A DNA stretch of 31,441 bases from Methylococcaceae bacterium (GCA_021647585.1 JAKIUK010000049.1:1-31441), one strand, 5' to 3'. Positions 7,243 to 15,290 are shown, counted from the stretch's first letter. Notes: generated from the sequence alone by a model not told the origin. Made by a program: numbers and translations.

Positions 7243-7398
7243 ACCGCACTTACTCGGAATACAACAGACATAAAAAAACCCTTGAACCTAATAGATTCAA
7301 GGGTTTTCGGTCTTTCTCGGACTGCTCCGAATTATTCTGTGGTACCGAGGGTCGGAATCGAACCGACACTCCCGAAGGAACTGGATTTTGAATCCAGC
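7243..7398. repeat. Right copy of the tRNA-Leu attachment-type direct repeat
   Basis: This copy includes the intact 3' half of tRNA-Leu and its terminator and matches 945-1099. The integrase remnant lies just inside it. Together the two copies bracket about 6.3 kb. Confidence 0.75.
7271..7305 (-). terminator. Terminator of tRNA-Leu
   Basis: Perfect ten-base arms AACCCTTGAA (7277-7286) and TTCAAGGGTT (7296-7305) precede a seven-base T run on the minus strand, 35 bases after the tRNA 3' end. Confidence 0.85.
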
Positions 7399-7424
7399 GC
7401 GTCTACCAGTTTCACCACCCCGGC
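7340..7424 (-). tRNA. tRNA-Leu (anticodon CAA)
   Basis: The 85-base gene starts GCCGGGGTGG and ends with an encoded CCA. The acceptor stem pairs with two G-U wobbles. The anticodon arm is CTGGA-TTCAAAA-TCCAG (anticodon CAA), the long variable arm typical of class II tRNA is present, and the T arm is GTCGG-TTCGATT-CCGAC. It is the insertion site of the neighbouring element. It lies 53 bases downstream of the rpoH stop and on the same strand. Confidence 0.95.
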
Positions 7425-7435
7425 ACAGAACGAGT

Positions 7436-7441
7436 ATTATA
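7436..7441 (-). promoter_or_regulatory. -10 box of the tRNA-Leu promoter
   Basis: A perfect TATAAT on the minus strand lies 11 bases before the tRNA 5' end. No strong -35 box is evident. Confidence 0.5.
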
Positions 7442-7477
7442 TGAAATTTTTAGTTATGATGCTAGCGTATTTTTTAG

Positions 7478-8335
7478 TTATGCTTCTAAAATGACAGCCA
7501 TTTTCAGCTTTTTCATAGCATTTTTTTCTAACTGCCTAATACGTTCAGCTGAAACATTATAACGGGCAGCCAAATCATGTAAAGTTGCTTTTTTATCAGA
7601 TAACCAGCGACTATTTAAAATATCCTTGCTACGCTCATCAAGTTCGCCTAATGCTTCTGATAATAAGTTTTCTTTATGCCCTTTCCAGTCAGCATTTTCC
7701 AGTAATAAAGCAGGGTCAGCTTCATGTTGCTCCAAATAATTGACCGGCGCAGAAACATTATCTTCTGAGGAATCATTTGTTGGTAAATCAAACGCCATAT
7801 CACGTCCATCAAGGCGCTCTTCCATTTCGTAAACTATTTTCAGATCTACATCCAGGTTTTCTGCTATTGCTTCAGCATCATCTTTTGAAAGCCAGCCCAA
7901 ACCTTTTTTTGATTTTCTCAAATTAAAGAATAATTTACGTTGCGCTTTAGTTGTAGCGACTTTAACAATACGCCAGTTCTTGATAACATATTCGTGAATT
8001 TCAGCTCTAATCCAATGTATTGCAAAGGAAACTAAACGCACACCCACATCTGGATTAAAACGTTTAACTGCTTTCATTAACCCTACATTTCCTTCTTGCA
8101 TAACATCTGCTAAAGGCAAACCATAACCGTTATATCCACGCGCTACATGAGCAACAAAGCGAAGGTTTGACATTACCAATTTACGTGCAGCTTCAATATC
8201 ACCATGATCTCTGTATCGAACGGCTAATTCACGCTCTTCTTCAAGTGTCAATTTAGGCATTTGACTCACAGTATTGATATATGAATCAAAGGTACCTACT
8301 GATAAATTAGTTGGTAAAGCCAATGTATTACTCAT
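7478..8335 (-). CDS. rpoH: RNA polymerase sigma-32 factor RpoH
   Basis: Heat-shock sigma factor that directs RNA polymerase to chaperone and protease promoters. With start ATG 8335 it has 285 residues, the size of E. coli RpoH. Visible parts: region 2 (NLRFVAHVARGY, then LADVMQEGNVGLMKAVKRF and VSFAIHWIRAEIHEYV), the RpoH box (QRKLFFNLRKSKKGLGWL), and region 4 with HTH (LHDLAARYNVSAERIRQLEKNAM). An upstream TTG at 8377 is in frame but lies inside the CIRCE operator and lacks a ribosome site, whereas AAGAGG stands just before 8335. The order after ftsX is the standard gammaproteobacterial one. Confidence 0.95.
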   Translation of the reverse strand: MSNTLALPTNLSVGTFDSYINTVSQMPKLTLEEERELAVRYRDHGDIEAARKLVMSNLRFVAHVARGYNGYGLPLADVMQEGNVGLMKAVKRFNPDVGVRLVSFAIHWIRAEIHEYVIKNWRIVKVATTKAQRKLFFNLRKSKKGLGWLSKDDAEAIAENLDVDLKIVYEMEERLDGRDMAFDLPTNDSSEDNVSAPVNYLEQHEADPALLLENADWKGHKENLLSEALGELDERSKDILNSRWLSDKKATLHDLAARYNVSAERIRQLEKNAMKKLKMAVILEA

Positions 8336-8366
8336 AAAAGCCTCTTGTATGGGAAGTTGTTTAATT

Positions 8367-8393
8367 TTAGCACTCAATCGGTAAGAGTGCTAA
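8367..8393. promoter_or_regulatory. CIRCE operator (HrcA site) before rpoH
   Basis: TTAGCACTC, nine bases, GAGTGCTAA: a perfect match to the CIRCE consensus and spacing recognised by the heat-shock repressor HrcA. It ends 32 bases before the rpoH start codon, so it lies in the promoter or 5' leader. Confidence 0.9.
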
Positions 8394-8712
8394 TAAATTT
8401 ATAAGTTCAATTCTATCAGTCCCATTTGATAGCTGTTTTTAGGTGGTTTGATGGAATAAAGTTACTAAGGCAACTAGCAAATAAAAATCCTGCGCAATCT
8501 GGGTAGGTTATTTATTGCCAGCTGCCTAAGATTGCGAACAATTTTTGTTTCTGATTAAACTATCTCAAGAGGCGCATAGTTATTCTACGTAGCGATTAAG
8601 ATCGTTTCTTCAGGAATAAAAAGACAAGTAAGGTGGGTAACTTTATTTCGTCAACCCGCCTTAGTCTCCATTACATATTGAACACAAACCTGTTTATCCA
8701 CAAAAAAGAGTT
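8394..8712. other. rpoH promoter region and ftsX-rpoH intergenic gap
   Basis: No gene is seen. The part near 8400 should hold the rpoH promoter, and a terminator-like hairpin lies at 8630-8662. Confidence 0.5.
8630..8662 (-). terminator. Possible terminator after ftsX
   Basis: AAGGTGGGT (8630-8638) can pair with ACCCGCCTT (8654-8662) with one G-U wobble, 50 bases after the ftsX stop. The following T content is poor, so termination efficiency is uncertain. Confidence 0.4.
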
Positions 8713-9684
8713 TTATTCTGGCTTTATCTGTTTTAGTTGATAATGTAATACTCCCCAGGCTCCCAAGACACCAAGAAATGCTGCAATACCCATTAATATT
8801 ACTGTTTCAATAAAACCTAGATAACTCACATCAAAAGCCCCATCATATAGCCCAGAAAGTCTCTCTATAGGCCCTTGCAATATAATCATCATTATTGTCA
8901 CTATAGTCCATGCAACTAACCCTGATAAAATACCCAGCCAAAAACCGGTGTATAAAAAAGGCCTCTGGATAAATGAGTGAGTGGCACCTACTAATTTAGC
9001 AATTAACACCTCATCTCGCCTGTTTTGTAACTCCAGTCGAATGGTATTTCCTGTAATAAATAAAACAGCAAAACTCAATAATAGTGTAAGTAAAAATACA
9101 CCTCGTTGCATAAGCTGCATCATGGACTGTAATCTTTTTATCCATTGCATATCCAGTTGAGCAAAATCCACCTGATATAGTTGACTTAATTCAGCCATTA
9201 ACGATTCAATACTTTGTATATCATCCAGCGTATTTTTAGGTAGTACCTGAATAACTGCAGGCAGCGGATTGATGTCGAGTACATTCAGGGCGTCACCAAA
9301 GCCGCTATATGCTTTAAATTCTTCTAGCGCCTGATCTTTGGAAATAAACTTAACCGTTTCAATTTTATTCTTTGCTGAAATTTTATAGGCTAGTTTTTTA
9401 GCCGCCTTTTCACTCACAGTCGATTTTAAAAACAGCGAAATTTGATTGGTTGATTCCACATTACCTGTTAACTGCTGTAAATTAACAACAAATAAATAAA
9501 ATCCCGACGCTAATGAAATAGTAATCGCCATGACCATAATCGTCATTGCAGAAGTAAATGGATTTCTAACCAGCCGTCCTAAGCTTGAGAACAGAGCATG
9601 CGCATGAATATGTAGATAAGCTTGTGATTTTTCAGAAAAATTACTAGAACTCCTGTTTTTCTGTAGACGAGGTTTATGTTTCAT
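8713..9684 (-). CDS. ftsX: Cell division protein FtsX
   Basis: Integral membrane partner of the ATPase FtsE; the FtsEX complex couples ATP hydrolysis to activation of cell wall hydrolases at the division septum. The 323-residue protein has a cytoplasmic N-terminus, TM1 at about 44-66, a periplasmic PLD-type domain (about 75-175, with a FISKDQALEEFKAYSGFG segment), then three more helices (about 195-215, 245-268 and 290-312). The motif RLELQNRRDEVLIAKLVGAT is typical of FtsX. It starts two bases after the ftsE stop, so the two genes are translated as a pair. Confidence 0.95.
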   Translation of the reverse strand: MKHKPRLQKNRSSSNFSEKSQAYLHIHAHALFSSLGRLVRNPFTSAMTIMVMAITISLASGFYLFVVNLQQLTGNVESTNQISLFLKSTVSEKAAKKLAYKISAKNKIETVKFISKDQALEEFKAYSGFGDALNVLDINPLPAVIQVLPKNTLDDIQSIESLMAELSQLYQVDFAQLDMQWIKRLQSMMQLMQRGVFLLTLLLSFAVLFITGNTIRLELQNRRDEVLIAKLVGATHSFIQRPFLYTGFWLGILSGLVAWTIVTIMMIILQGPIERLSGLYDGAFDVSYLGFIETVILMGIAAFLGVLGAWGVLHYQLKQIKPE

Positions 9685-9686
9685 AG

Positions 9687-10343
9687 TTAACTCGCTTTTA
9701 GTTGACCGTGATCCAGTGTTAGTACTCTGTGTCCCATTTGACTTAACAAATGTACATCATGACTTGCAATCAATACTGTCACGCCAACCTTCTGGAATTG
9801 TTCGAATAATTGCATAACTTCTGTAGACAGCTCAGGATCCAGATTTCCGGTCGGTTCATCTGCCAGTATTAACCGGGGTTTATTGACAACTGCTCGCGCT
9901 ATACCCACTCGCTGTTGCTCTCCTCCAGACAAAGCTAACGGATATTTCTTTTCTTTATTTAATAATCCCACTTTATCTAATGCTGCTCTTACCCTTCTTC
10001 TAATTTCACGGTATCCATAACCCGATACAATCAGTGGTAACGCTACATTATCAAAAATTGTTCTGTCTTGTAATAGCTTGTTATCCTGAAAAATTATCCC
10101 TAGTTTTCTACGAATAAAAGGAATCTGTTTTTCGCTGACTTTATTGAGGTTCTGTCCATCTAACAATATGTGACCGCGACTACACAATTCCATCATTGCA
10201 ATTAATTTAAGCAATGTACTTTTCCCCGCACCTGAATGTCCAGTTAAAAAAGCTATTTCACCTTGCTTTAAATCAAAACTCACATCAAGTAGAGCATCTC
10301 CAGCATCAGCATAACGTTTACTTACATGGTCAAATTTAAGCAT
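9687..10343 (-). CDS. ftsE: Cell division ATP-binding protein FtsE
   Basis: ABC-type ATPase working with FtsX at the septum. From ATG 10343 the protein has 218 residues beginning MLKFDHVSKRY, as in E. coli FtsE. Walker A is GHSGAGKST (about 36-44), the signature LSGGEQQRVGIARA, Walker B LILADEPTGNL, and the switch His is in ASHDVHLL. A longer frame to 10367 exists but adds eight non-homologous residues. A 190-base gap with an inverted repeat separates it from the upstream fused ftsY, which is wider than usual. Confidence 0.95.
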   Translation of the reverse strand: MLKFDHVSKRYADAGDALLDVSFDLKQGEIAFLTGHSGAGKSTLLKLIAMMELCSRGHILLDGQNLNKVSEKQIPFIRRKLGIIFQDNKLLQDRTIFDNVALPLIVSGYGYREIRRRVRAALDKVGLLNKEKKYPLALSGGEQQRVGIARAVVNKPRLILADEPTGNLDPELSTEVMQLFEQFQKVGVTVLIASHDVHLLSQMGHRVLTLDHGQLKAS

Positions 10344-10385
10344 ATTAATCTTTATGACTATTAACAAGCTGCAGGTTGCAAGTTG

Positions 10386-10532
10386 TTTCCACTCTGTTTT
10401 TCAAGACGGTTGACAGCAGAGCAGATAAAAAGCTCCTGTAATATCTGCATTTCCGCCATCTTTGACAGTCAGATGCTGTCTCCAAGGCTACATGGATGTA
10501 TTCACGCTGTGTCTTGAGAGACAGAGTGGAAG
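10386..10532. repeat. MITE-like element with 22-base inverted ends between ftsY and ftsE
   Basis: The ends TTCCACTCTGTTTTTCAAGA (10387-) and its near reverse complement at 10511-10532 match at 20 of 22 positions and enclose about 100 bases with further short palindromes, such as TACATGGATGTA at 10489-10500. An open frame of 70 codons spans it but has no recognisable product. Confidence 0.55.
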
Positions 10533-10558
10533 TAACCTGAGGTAAGTTCATAACCATG

Positions 10559-12547
10559 TTAATCTTTTACAAATAAAGCATCCACAAAAGCCCGGGCATC
10601 AAAATCCTGCAGATCATCAATTCCTTCTCCCACCCCTATAAACCGAATAGGCAGCCCAAACTGTGTTGCCAATGCAAAAATTACCCCGCCTTTTGCGGTA
10701 CCATCCAGTTTTGTTAATGCGAGTCCTGTTAGCCCAACGACTTCGTTAAATATTTTTGTTTGCGACAAGGCATTTTGTCCTGTCCCTGCATCAAGCACTA
10801 ATAAAATCTCATGAGGAGCAGTTTCATCTACTTTCTTCATAATTCGTTTTATTTTACTCAACTCTTCCATCAAGTTTGATTTTGTATGTAGACGACCTGC
10901 CGTATCAGCGATCAATACATCAATCCCTTTTGCTTGTGCTGATTGCACACCATCATAGATCACTGATGCCGAGTCTGCGCCTGTATGCTGTGCAACCACT
11001 TGGATATTATTACGTTCGCCCCAGGTTTCAAGTTGTTCTACCGCAGCTGCCCTAAAAGTATCACCGGCCGCCAACATTACACTATGCCCCTGTACTTGCA
11101 AGCGTTTTGCCATCTTACCTATCGTTGTGGTTTTACCCACACCATTAATACCGACAACTAAAATCACATAAGGTGTTTGCTGCTCTGGAATGTTCAAGGG
11201 CTGGCAGCAGGGTTGCAGTATCTCCAGCAAAATTTCTTTCAAGGCCGCTTCTAAAGCGATACCATCATTTAATTGATGCCTCTCCAGACGTTCTGTTAAT
11301 TTAGAAATAATCTCAGTACTCGCTTCTACCCCAATATCAGCCATTATCAAACTGGCTTCTATTTGCTCCAGTAAGTCTGCATTAATTTCTTTTTGTCCCA
11401 GAGGTATAGAGATTAGAACATTCTCTAGCCCTGTTCGGGTTTTCTGTAGCTGAGTTGTTAACCTTAAATATAAAGAGTCAGCTGTTGGCTCAACATAAAC
11501 CTCTTCCAACACACCTGTTTCGAACGCTGACTCAATTGTAGACAGACTTTTAACATCTGTTGCGGTATAGCGGCTATAAAATAATATGTTAATAACCGGC
11601 AACATGAGTAGCAAAGCAAATAGACTGTGAGAAACCTCAATGACGCGTGGCAATTGCATTTTGACACAAGCAATGCCTAACATAATTTCTAATAGCAGCA
11701 AAACACTTAAAACTATCCCTGCTTTACGGACTGGTTTGGTATTGGTCTCAGAAGTTGCTCTCAACATCAACAGGGTCAAAAATATAAAACCAAACAATGC
11801 ACCTACTCGGTGTACCCATTGAACTGCAACTTGACCATCAAAAGCTAAAAGCCCTGAATAATTATTTTTTAGTCCTGAAAAAATATCAAACGCCTGGAAA
11901 AAATTTACATCCGGAACCCAGACATTATTACATCGAGGAAAATCAGCACATGCTAAAGCCGCTCCATTTGTACTAGTCCAGACGCCCAGAACAGATTCTA
12001 ATAACAAAATTAGAATTGACAATCCTGCAAAAAATACCAGTCCCTTTTCGGAACCTGCTTCAATTTTAATAAAATCTACATTTTTGAGTCGCAAATGCAG
12101 CCAGTATGTCATCCAGAACAGGAAAAAACCCAACATCACTGATCCAGTCAAGATAATAGGCATACCTTTAAATTCAACAACCCATTTTGAGAACAGTGCA
12201 TATAAAACAATCAGCCCCAGCAATAATGTAGTCGATGTTACTGCTGGACGACGATAAGCTTTCTGGACCCATGAAAATACAGCTAGAATCAATATCAGTC
12301 CAACCATACCCAAAGCTAGGTAGCGCTTGGTCATTTCCAACTTTGCTTTAACTGAATTAAACCGGGTATCAGCAAAGTTTTTCTGCGCATTTGCTATAAA
12401 TTCTGCATCCGATGTGACAACAGCCTTGCCATAACATCCCGGCCAATCAGGGCATCCTAACTCAACACCTGAGGAACGAATATAACTCCCTAAAACGATA
12501 ACAACTATTGTTAATATAAGGGTGAAGAAGGTGATTTTTCTAAACAT
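10559..12547 (-). CDS. ftsY: Fusion of a heme A synthase-like (CtaA/COX15) domain and the SRP receptor FtsY
   Basis: One open frame of 662 residues from ATG 12547, four bases after the Sco-like gene stop. Residues about 1-328 form an eight-helix CtaA/COX15 domain with both periplasmic Cys pairs (GCPDWPGC, ALACADFPRC) and the C-half heme ligands His246 (QWVHRVGAL) and His307 (VSHSLFALL). The N-half His positions are Lys74 (EMTKRY) and Ser136 (LTGSVM). After an acidic linker (about 330-360) a complete FtsY NG domain follows: helical N domain, P-loop GINGVGKTTT at about 466, GDTFRAAAVEQL, DTAGRLHTKS, TKLDGTAKGG. FtsY docks ribosome-SRP complexes at the membrane. The usual FtsY A domain is missing, and the CtaA helices would be the anchor with the GTPase in the cytoplasm. 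Heme A synthase activity is doubtful. Confidence 0.85.
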   Translation of the reverse strand: MFRKITFFTLILTIVVIVLGSYIRSSGVELGCPDWPGCYGKAVVTSDAEFIANAQKNFADTRFNSVKAKLEMTKRYLALGMVGLILILAVFSWVQKAYRRPAVTSTTLLLGLIVLYALFSKWVVEFKGMPIILTGSVMLGFFLFWMTYWLHLRLKNVDFIKIEAGSEKGLVFFAGLSILILLLESVLGVWTSTNGAALACADFPRCNNVWVPDVNFFQAFDIFSGLKNNYSGLLAFDGQVAVQWVHRVGALFGFIFLTLLMLRATSETNTKPVRKAGIVLSVLLLLEIMLGIACVKMQLPRVIEVSHSLFALLLMLPVINILFYSRYTATDVKSLSTIESAFETGVLEEVYVEPTADSLYLRLTTQLQKTRTGLENVLISIPLGQKEINADLLEQIEASLIMADIGVEASTEIISKLTERLERHQLNDGIALEAALKEILLEILQPCCQPLNIPEQQTPYVILVVGINGVGKTTTIGKMAKRLQVQGHSVMLAAGDTFRAAAVEQLETWGERNNIQVVAQHTGADSASVIYDGVQSAQAKGIDVLIADTAGRLHTKSNLMEELSKIKRIMKKVDETAPHEILLVLDAGTGQNALSQTKIFNEVVGLTGLALTKLDGTAKGGVIFALATQFGLPIRFIGVGEGIDDLQDFDARAFVDALFVKD

Positions 12548-12551
12548 TGAT

Positions 12552-13148
12552 TCAACCAATCTGTGAAATTCTTAACAATTTGCCCAAGTCTTTTTTGACT
12601 TTATAAGGGTCAAAACCTGACTCATACTGCATCATTATATTACCTAATGGATCTATTAAAAAAAGCATACCCTCATCAATATTTGCCTTCGTAATGTTAT
12701 TAAGTTTATCAACCAGTGACTTAGAAGGTTTTGATCTTAATAATCGCGCATCATCTTTCCACCACTGCTTAGCCAAATCTACATTAATTTCCGGGATGAT
12801 CAGAACTACCCTGCGAATACGGGTTAAATCCTTATTCATCATTAATCTTAATTGTTTAGTTTTGTGTATGGCCTGCTGACAAACTGAATCACAATCATTA
12901 TTAGGTATGACATTGACCAGTACCCAATGACCAATTAGCTCTTTCATGTTCTCTATGGAAAAATCATCATAGCCAATAAACTCAGATTTCTCTGTAGTTA
13001 CAGGGGGTGTTATCAGTATCCCATTATTTGTACTGGCTCCCATCCAGCTGGTATTGTTGGATAAAACCCAGGCAATGACAAATGGTACAATTGACATTGC
13101 AAAAATGATAATAATTGTACGTTTGTTTTTTTTATGTTGATCGCTCAT
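12552..13148 (-). CDS. Sco/thioredoxin-fold cytochrome oxidase assembly protein
   Basis: The 198-residue membrane-anchored protein has one N-terminal helix (about residues 11-29, IIIIFAMSIVPFVIAWVL) and a periplasmic domain with CDSVC (about 84-88), the CxxxC copper-binding motif of Sco proteins, after WVLVNVIP. The usual C-terminal His ligand region of Sco1 is not clear; LFLIDPLGNIMMQY is the matching thioredoxin-fold strand. It probably delivers copper or reduces cysteines of subunit II. It overlaps the end of the SURF1 gene by 17 bases and is followed within four bases by the fused ctaA-ftsY. Confidence 0.75.
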   Translation of the reverse strand: MSDQHKKNKRTIIIIFAMSIVPFVIAWVLSNNTSWMGASTNNGILITPPVTTEKSEFIGYDDFSIENMKELIGHWVLVNVIPNNDCDSVCQQAIHKTKQLRLMMNKDLTRIRRVVLIIPEINVDLAKQWWKDDARLLRSKPSKSLVDKLNNITKANIDEGMLFLIDPLGNIMMQYESGFDPYKVKKDLGKLLRISQIG

Positions 13149-13878
13149 TTAACTTTTTACTACTAAACCAAAAAAATAAGATTGTTAAGGTAATTGCCAG
13201 GCCGAACCATTGTACGGCATAAGCAACATGCTGTTCAGGTGGCATGACAGTATTTTCTTTCCAATCCCGTAAATATCCACCAGGTATTGCTGCATCTAAC
13301 TCTACTTGGAATGGATACAATGTATAACCTAGTTTGTTAGACAATACTTTACTATCCACCACCTGTACCACGGATGGCCAGCCATCTGTTGGTATTTCAG
13401 CTCCTGTCAGGCGAATCCCAACGACAGGAAAATTATTAATTCTACCCGTTAACGTGGCTTTCAAAGTAGAAACTGATAGATCGGGTAATACCCGCCTGTC
13501 TTTGTTTAATATAATCCAGCCTCTATTAACCAATACCGCCTTATTCATTCCATCAAGTATGAATGGGGTCATAACAAAATAACCGGCTTGTCCATTTACA
13601 ATTTGATTATCGATCAAATATTGCTGCCCCTGGTCATAATGGCCTGTTATTTCAGCTTTTCTATACCTTAGACTTTTTGAGTCAGCATCGATAACTGATG
13701 ATAATTTGATTATTTCCTTACCTACTGATAACTTCTGTTTAGCTAAAAATATTTTTTTTTCATCTGCGCGTCCTAATTGCCAAAAACCTAGCATTACCAA
13801 TAGCGTTAACAGAACCAGATATAATAAAACTGATACCCAACTAAATGTAAAACTTATCCCAGCTATCTCTATTTTCAT
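13132..13878 (-). CDS. SURF1 family cytochrome oxidase biogenesis protein
   Basis: SURF1/Shy1 proteins help insert heme a into subunit I of cytochrome c oxidase. The 248 residues have an N-terminal helix (about 15-35) ending in GFWQLGRADEK, which is the family signature, a periplasmic loop with AVLVNRGWI and QVELD...GYLRDW, and a second helix (about 218-238, HVAYAVQWFGLAITLTILFF). Both conserved ends are present. It is the first gene of the minus-strand group that continues through the Sco-like gene to ctaA-ftsY, and it is divergent from the DUF2909 gene. Confidence 0.9.
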   Translation of the reverse strand: MKIEIAGISFTFSWVSVLLYLVLLTLLVMLGFWQLGRADEKKIFLAKQKLSVGKEIIKLSSVIDADSKSLRYRKAEITGHYDQGQQYLIDNQIVNGQAGYFVMTPFILDGMNKAVLVNRGWIILNKDRRVLPDLSVSTLKATLTGRINNFPVVGIRLTGAEIPTDGWPSVVQVVDSKVLSNKLGYTLYPFQVELDAAIPGGYLRDWKENTVMPPEQHVAYAVQWFGLAITLTILFFWFSSKKLNERST

Positions 13879-13985
13879 GATTTATATGTATCTATTTGCA
13901 CAAATGTTTTAATATTAGAGCAATGGTAATAAATAACCATCCAATCTCAATTAGCTATCCTACTTTTTGCGTAATAACTACTATC

Positions 13986-14255
13986 ATGTCCATAAAATTA
14001 TTTTTTATTATTGCCTTTATACTTATACTTATTAGTTTAGGCTCTGCTTTATTTCATTTAGTAACACATACAGAGCAAGATCAATCAAAAAAAACGGCCA
14101 AAGCATTGACTTTTAGAATAGGACTTTCTTTAGTATTATTTATTATGATATACATTGCCTATGTAACAGGGATGATTAAGCCGCATGGCATTGGTGCCAG
14201 AATTCAGATGTTAAAGCAAAATCAATCGGCAACCGCCAACCCACCTCAACGATAA
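13986..14255 (+). CDS. DUF2909 twin transmembrane protein
   Basis: ATG 13986 gives 89 residues with two helices (about 5-26 and 46-66) joined by a polar loop containing HTEQDQSKKTAKALTFRIGL. This is the DUF2909 pattern of small oxidase-cluster proteins, usually about 70 residues and placed between ctaE and surf1. The longer upstream frame to 13896 has no family support. Role unknown, probably oxidase assembly. It is the only plus-strand gene of this cluster and shares a bidirectional terminator with ctaE. Confidence 0.7.
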   Translation: MSIKLFFIIAFILILISLGSALFHLVTHTEQDQSKKTAKALTFRIGLSLVLFIMIYIAYVTGMIKPHGIGARIQMLKQNQSATANPPQR

Positions 14256-14352
14256 ATTGTTAACAACAATTTCAATTTAAGAGATGCCTCGTTAAAAATA
14301 TTTAGATTAAGTTTCAATTAATTCTTTTATATTCTTTATCATGCCTCAATGG

Positions 14353-14388
14353 CAAAAAAAAAGCGCAGCCAAGTGACCGCGCTTTTTT
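14353..14388. terminator. Bidirectional terminator between DUF2909 gene and ctaE
   Basis: An A run, AAGCGC, a 12-base loop, GCGCTT and a T run: usable in both directions by the two converging genes. Confidence 0.85.
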
Positions 14389-14403
14389 CTACTTAATGCC
14401 TCT

Positions 14404-15270
14404 TTAAATAATATAAACAAAGATAAACAAACCTAACCACACAACATCAACAAAGTGCCAATACCATGCAGCTCCTTCAAAAGCAAAATGATTTTCTGGA
14501 GTAAAATGTCCTTTCCAGCTTCGGAACAGAACCACTGATAATATAATAGCACCCACACAAACGTGAAAACCATGAAAGCCCGTCAACATAAAGAAAGTTG
14601 AGCCGTAGACGCCAGACCCTAATGTTAAACCCATTTCATGATAGGCTTCATAATATTCAAAAGCCTGACAAGCAACAAACAGAAAACCTAAACTTACAGT
14701 CGCTATCAAGCCTTTGATTAATTGGTCGCGATTTTTAGCTAACAAACCATGATGAGCCCAGGTACAGGTTACTCCACTACTTAATAGTAATAGTGTATTG
14801 ATAAAAGGAAGTCCAAAAGCGCCCATTTCTTCAAAATCGCCCCCGACATTACCCGGTCCATTAGTAGGCCATACCGCTTCAAAATTAGGCCATAACATTT
14901 CCGTTGATCGACCAGGGCCATCACCTATACCACCCAGCCAATCCATAGATAAATTGCGTGTATACCATAATGTGCCAAAAAAAACGGCGAAAAACATAAT
15001 CTCTGAAAAAATGAACCACATCATACCCATACGATAGGATATCCCTACACCGTGGTTATACATGCCGGCTTCACTTTCATTCGCTTGTAATGTAAACCAC
15101 CCAGCAAACATGATAATGAAAATTATCAGCCCCATAATCATCAATGTAGGACCAATGGAATTACCATTCAAATGATTGGCAAAACCAATCAGTGTAATCA
15201 ATAAACCTGCTGTTCCTATGATTGGCCAGACTGCCTTATTAGGAATGTAATAAGCATCATTTGTAGACAT
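14404..15270 (-). CDS. ctaE: Cytochrome c oxidase subunit III
   Basis: Subunit III stabilises the aa3-type oxidase and the proton entry. The 288 residues have seven helices. Family features visible are AGWFTLQANESEAG, GVGISYRMGMMWFIFSEIMFF (conserved Glu in helix III), a long periplasmic segment, VTCTWAHHGLL, YGSTFFMLTGFHGFHVCVG and the ending WYWHFVDVVWLGLF. Length is normal for proteobacterial COX3. It is last in the ctaC-ctaD-(small)-ctaG-ctaE series and followed by a terminator. Confidence 0.95.
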   Translation of the reverse strand: MSTNDAYYIPNKAVWPIIGTAGLLITLIGFANHLNGNSIGPTLMIMGLIIFIIMFAGWFTLQANESEAGMYNHGVGISYRMGMMWFIFSEIMFFAVFFGTLWYTRNLSMDWLGGIGDGPGRSTEMLWPNFEAVWPTNGPGNVGGDFEEMGAFGLPFINTLLLLSSGVTCTWAHHGLLAKNRDQLIKGLIATVSLGFLFVACQAFEYYEAYHEMGLTLGSGVYGSTFFMLTGFHGFHVCVGAIILSVVLFRSWKGHFTPENHFAFEGAAWYWHFVDVVWLGLFIFVYII

Positions 15271-15290
15271 ACGCTACCCCTTGTTATTTT

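Noticed and set aside
8336..8377. N-terminal extension of RpoH from TTG 8377
   Set aside because: The start codon is inside the CIRCE operator, has no ribosome site, and the extension is not found in RpoH proteins.
10345..10557. 70-codon minus-strand frame between ftsE and the ftsY fusion
   Set aside because: No homology, overlaps the inverted-repeat element and runs into the ftsE start. It is best explained as repeat sequence.
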